Source: Desulfurococcales archaeon (GTDB taxonomy: Archaea; Thermoproteota; Thermoprotei_A; Sulfolobales; Desulfurococcaceae). Taken from it: a stretch of DNA of 7,377 nucleotides. Position numbers and translations under genes: made by a program. The DNA lies in assembly GCA_015521265.1 (NCBI GenBank), contig WAON01000244.1, positions 1 to 7,377 on the forward strand, given 5' to 3'. Below the pieces are notes generated by a model. The model searched no databases, was not told where the DNA came from, and saw nothing but the letters and a program-made list of their open reading frames with translations. Positions 5,892 to 7,377 of the stretch are shown piece after piece; the stretch's first letter is position 1; each line of letters starts with the position of its first letter.

Positions 5892-6621
5892 TACTATAGC
5901 CAGCCCTCCTAAGCCATCCAGCTATTGGTACTGCTAGTATTGTCCCTATCAATGCCTGCCCAATATTAACTGGTACTTCGAATACTGCTTCAAAACTAGG
6001 CCTTCCCGTTAATGGGTTGCTGATAAAGTATTCGTATAGGAAGTACCCTGTAACCATTACTAATCCCGCTAATAATAGTGCTACAGGCTCCCAACTCGTA
6101 ACGTATTTCCTAGCTAGAACCCATGTGAAGACTGATCCTAGGACTACTACTATTATGATCCAGGCGATCAACGGTATGTTAATGCTCGTAGACGGGAAGG
6201 GTTGTGATAATACTTGCTCCGGCCCAATAAATATTGTTCCAGACCAGTATACTACGGCGAAAAATATTAGTAGAGCAGTGTATAGTCCACCTACCAATCC
6301 CGCCAGCTCCCCCCTATGCTTAGCGAATAATCCCTTATACTTTGTTACGAGGTATCCGGCCAGATAGCCTTCCGTAAACTTTATCACCAGGGTTGCCGGT
6401 GCAAAGATCGAGTAGCCCGTTGATAGGTCTGCTAGTGAGGCACCTACACCACCTGCAATCCCGGCTACGAGTGGGCCGTGTAGTATTGCGGCAATATAGA
6501 TTACTGTTTCACCAAGGTTGAAGTATCCGCCGGTTGCCGGCTGGTATATTTGAAGTATGATCGTTGCCGCGTATACTGCTACGATGTAAATACTCGTAAT
6601 AACGAGTTCTCTCCTATTCAT
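5878..6621 (-). CDS. ECF transporter S component (substrate-binding membrane subunit)
   Basis: A 247-residue integral membrane protein that would bind the substrate for the ECF complex. The run from about 34 to 93 (FNLGETVIYIAAILHGP, then GGVGASLADLSTGY, then APATLVIKFTEGYLAGY) is the hallmark of the riboflavin/HMP-type S-component families (ECF-ribofla_trS, COG4720-like). The C-terminal EVPVNIGQALIGTILAVPI (215-233) is the usual last-helix motif. Family members often have about 180-200 residues and six helices; here a central stretch (about 105-200) adds hydrophobic segments and an extracellular-like loop (135-148), giving perhaps seven or eight helices. ATG 6621 is chosen because GTGAT (6631-6627) lies 5 bases upstream. 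It is the first gene of the S-A-T operon, transcribed from the inverted TATA pair. The substrate is probably a vitamin or precursor, not identifiable from sequence. Confidence 0.87.
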   Translation of the reverse strand: MNRRELVITSIYIVAVYAATIILQIYQPATGGYFNLGETVIYIAAILHGPLVAGIAGGVGASLADLSTGYSIFAPATLVIKFTEGYLAGYLVTKYKGLFAKHRGELAGLVGGLYTALLIFFAVVYWSGTIFIGPEQVLSQPFPSTSINIPLIAWIIIVVVLGSVFTWVLARKYVTSWEPVALLLAGLVMVTGYFLYEYFISNPLTGRPSFEAVFEVPVNIGQALIGTILAVPIAGWLRRAGYSSAYQ

Positions 6622-6672
6622 AACGCATCACTAAAGCGGCATTTCTATCCTAATCGGGTGATTGGTAGGATT

Positions 6673-6698
6673 CTATATAAAGTTAATTCTTTATATAG
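6673..6698. promoter_or_regulatory. Palindromic bidirectional promoter with opposed TATA boxes
   Basis: Arms ctatataaag (6673-6682) and ctttatatag (6689-6698) are perfect 10-base inverted repeats around ttaatt. Each arm reads as a TATA box (ctttatatag) for one direction. The minus-strand box would start the ECF operon near 6651, about 30 bases before its ATG. The plus-strand box would start the NifX-like gene near 6721. The symmetry would also suit a dimeric regulator that occludes both boxes. Confidence 0.6.
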
Positions 6699-6714
6699 GA
6701 TTAATGTGCAATAA

Positions 6715-6722
6715 CACATAAA
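6715..6722 (+). promoter_or_regulatory. Alternative TATA box for the NifX-like gene
   Basis: The sequence acataaat is a second TATA-like site on the plus strand; a start about 27 bases on, near 6745, would leave a leader of about 36 bases before ATG 6781. It competes with the plus-strand half of the palindromic promoter as the real element. Confidence 0.3.
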
Positions 6723-6760
6723 TACGCTGAAAGACATACCCTGAAATACGAGAAATAACA

Positions 6761-6770
6761 CGTTTAAACG
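6761..6770. repeat. 10-bp palindrome next to the ribosome binding site
   Basis: The sequence cgtttaaacg is perfectly self-complementary and its last base is the first G of the ggtga ribosome binding site (6770-6774) of the NifX-like gene. It could be an operator half-site or a chance palindrome; nothing else supports a role. Confidence 0.25.
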
Positions 6771-6780
6771 GTGATAGAAG

Positions 6781-7281
6781 ATGCGGAAGAACAACTTATA
6801 CGCTCAAGGCTGGGGAGGCGGATACGGGCGTAGGCGTAGAGGTTGGGGAGGAGGCCCTCCATGGGCTCGCGGAGGCCCATCTCCGGGACCAGCTCCGGGG
6901 CCAGTGGCTCCAGCAGTACAGCCCATACCACCTCCACCTCCCGGCTCTATACGCGTAGCTGTACCGACGAATGATCCCGGAGGGCTAAACGCTACCGTAG
7001 CGGGAGTGTTTGCAAGAGCCCCATTCATAACTATCATAGACGTCTCTGGTTCTAAACCAGTCAACGTTAACTCTATACCCAACCCATACGCCTACGGCGG
7101 AGGGGGAGCCGGTATAGGGCTTGCACAATGGCTTCTAAGCAGCGGGGTCCAAGTAGTCCTAGCACCCCTTCTAGGACCAAATGTTGAAGACATACTCGCC
7201 CAGTCCGGTGTTAGAATCATATACGTACAGCCCGGAGCTAGAGTTGCCGATGCACTAAGAATGAACGGACTAATAACCTAG
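6781..7281 (+). CDS. NifX/NifB-like dinitrogenase Fe-Mo cofactor domain protein with Gly/Arg/Pro-rich N-terminus
   Basis: A 166-residue protein in two parts. Residues 1-55 are low complexity: a Gly/Arg/Trp segment (WGGGYGRRRRGWGGG, 11-25), then a Pro/Gly/Ala segment ending in a run of prolines (50-54), both likely disordered. Residues 56-163 fit the Nitro_FeMo-Co fold: SIRVAVPTND, FARAPFITIIDV, the NP...GGGGAGIGLAQWL turn (101-118), VQVVLAPLLGPNVEDIL (123-139) and a final strand-helix. In NifX, NafY and NifB this fold binds iron-sulfur or FeMo-cofactor precursors; many archaea that do not fix nitrogen have stand-alone copies of unknown role. The protein has no cysteine, so any cluster binding would use other ligands. 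ATG 6781 follows GGTGA (6770-6774) by 6 bases. It is divergent from the ECF operon, with which it shares the inverted TATA pair; a shared regulator is possible but unproven. Confidence 0.82.
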   Translation: MRKNNLYAQGWGGGYGRRRRGWGGGPPWARGGPSPGPAPGPVAPAVQPIPPPPPGSIRVAVPTNDPGGLNATVAGVFARAPFITIIDVSGSKPVNVNSIPNPYAYGGGGAGIGLAQWLLSSGVQVVLAPLLGPNVEDILAQSGVRIIYVQPGARVADALRMNGLIT

Positions 7282-7324
7282 CAAATTCAACATACAAACT
7301 ATTAAACCATTATGAAAATATTCA

Positions 7325-7357
7325 TGTTTTTAATAAAATTATGCCCTACGGGTTTTT
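7325..7357 (+). terminator. T-rich archaeal-type terminator region
   Basis: Two ttttt runs (7327-7331 and 7353-7357) lie 46 and 72 bases after the stop of the NifX-like gene in an A/T-rich stretch. Archaeal RNA polymerase ends transcription at such T tracts on the non-template strand without needing a hairpin. Confidence 0.45.
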
Positions 7358-7360
7358 ATC

Positions 7361-7371
7361 CCTATAAAATA
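7361..7371 (+). promoter_or_regulatory. TATA-like element at the right edge
   Basis: The sequence cctataaaata resembles an archaeal TATA box and may serve a plus-strand gene beyond the window. No downstream gene is visible, so it could be chance in an A/T-rich intergenic stretch. Confidence 0.25.
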
Positions 7372-7377
7372 TTATGC

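Noticed and set aside
6017..6367. Plus-strand open frame of 116 codons opposite the S component
   Set aside because: The S-component frame carries clear family motifs here; the antisense frame has no recognisable domain or promoter.
3877..6621. Reading the ECF operon as a dedicated cobalt/nickel (CbiMNQO) importer because of the nearby metal regulator
   Set aside because: The S component lacks the CbiM/NikM N-terminal His motif and matches the vitamin-type S pattern instead; the regulator operon is separate and over 2 kb away.
6804..7082. Minus-strand Gly/Pro-rich frame of 92 codons
   Set aside because: Antisense mirror of the low-complexity tail and NifX-like domain; Gly and Pro codons (ggn/ccn) complement each other, which keeps both strands open.

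Overview
The window looks like a piece of a hyperthermophilic crenarchaeon, most likely of the Desulfurococcales (inference). The support is archaeal TATA-type promoters instead of -35/-10 boxes, archaeal GGTGA-type ribosome binding sites with GTG and TTG starts mixed with ATG, a tandem-fold protein disulfide oxidoreductase, a MntR/DtxR-type regulator without an SH3 domain, and an ECF vitamin-type transporter with a fused double ATPase. No RNA gene, CRISPR array, insertion sequence or integrase was seen, and no gene-free stretch exceeds about 160 bases.

Left part (1-1681): a winged-helix DNA-binding protein runs off the left edge on the minus strand. Facing away from it is a two-gene plus-strand operon: a protein disulfide oxidoreductase with an unusual natural histidine cluster (13 His in about 22 residues, right before its first CxxC), followed 29 bases later by a MntR/DtxR-like metal-responsive repressor. 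A near-perfect 22-bp palindrome sits just downstream of the operon's predicted transcription start. It carries TTAGG/CTAA half-sites and is a good candidate for the repressor's own operator. Together these suggest a metal/redox control unit.

Middle part (1666-3872): a minus-strand protein of unknown function with a CxxC motif overlaps the end of the repressor gene tail to tail. It shares one bidirectional TATA element with a divergent 12-helix MFS transporter.

Right part (3877-6621): a minus-strand operon encodes a complete ECF importer in the order S component, fused A-A' ATPase, T component. The substrate is probably a vitamin or other small organic micronutrient. Oddities are a glutamate in the second ATPase Q-loop, loss of the usual Ala-Arg-Gly latch motifs in the T component, an enlarged S component, and a T-component reading frame that extends about 27 or more codons upstream of its first canonical start.

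Far right (6622-7377): a perfect 10-bp inverted repeat containing two opposed TATA boxes separates the ECF operon from a divergent gene for a NifX/NifB-like (dinitrogenase Fe-Mo cofactor fold) protein with a Gly/Arg/Pro-rich N-terminal tail. T-rich tracts behind it look like its terminator, and a TATA-like element lies at the very edge of the window.
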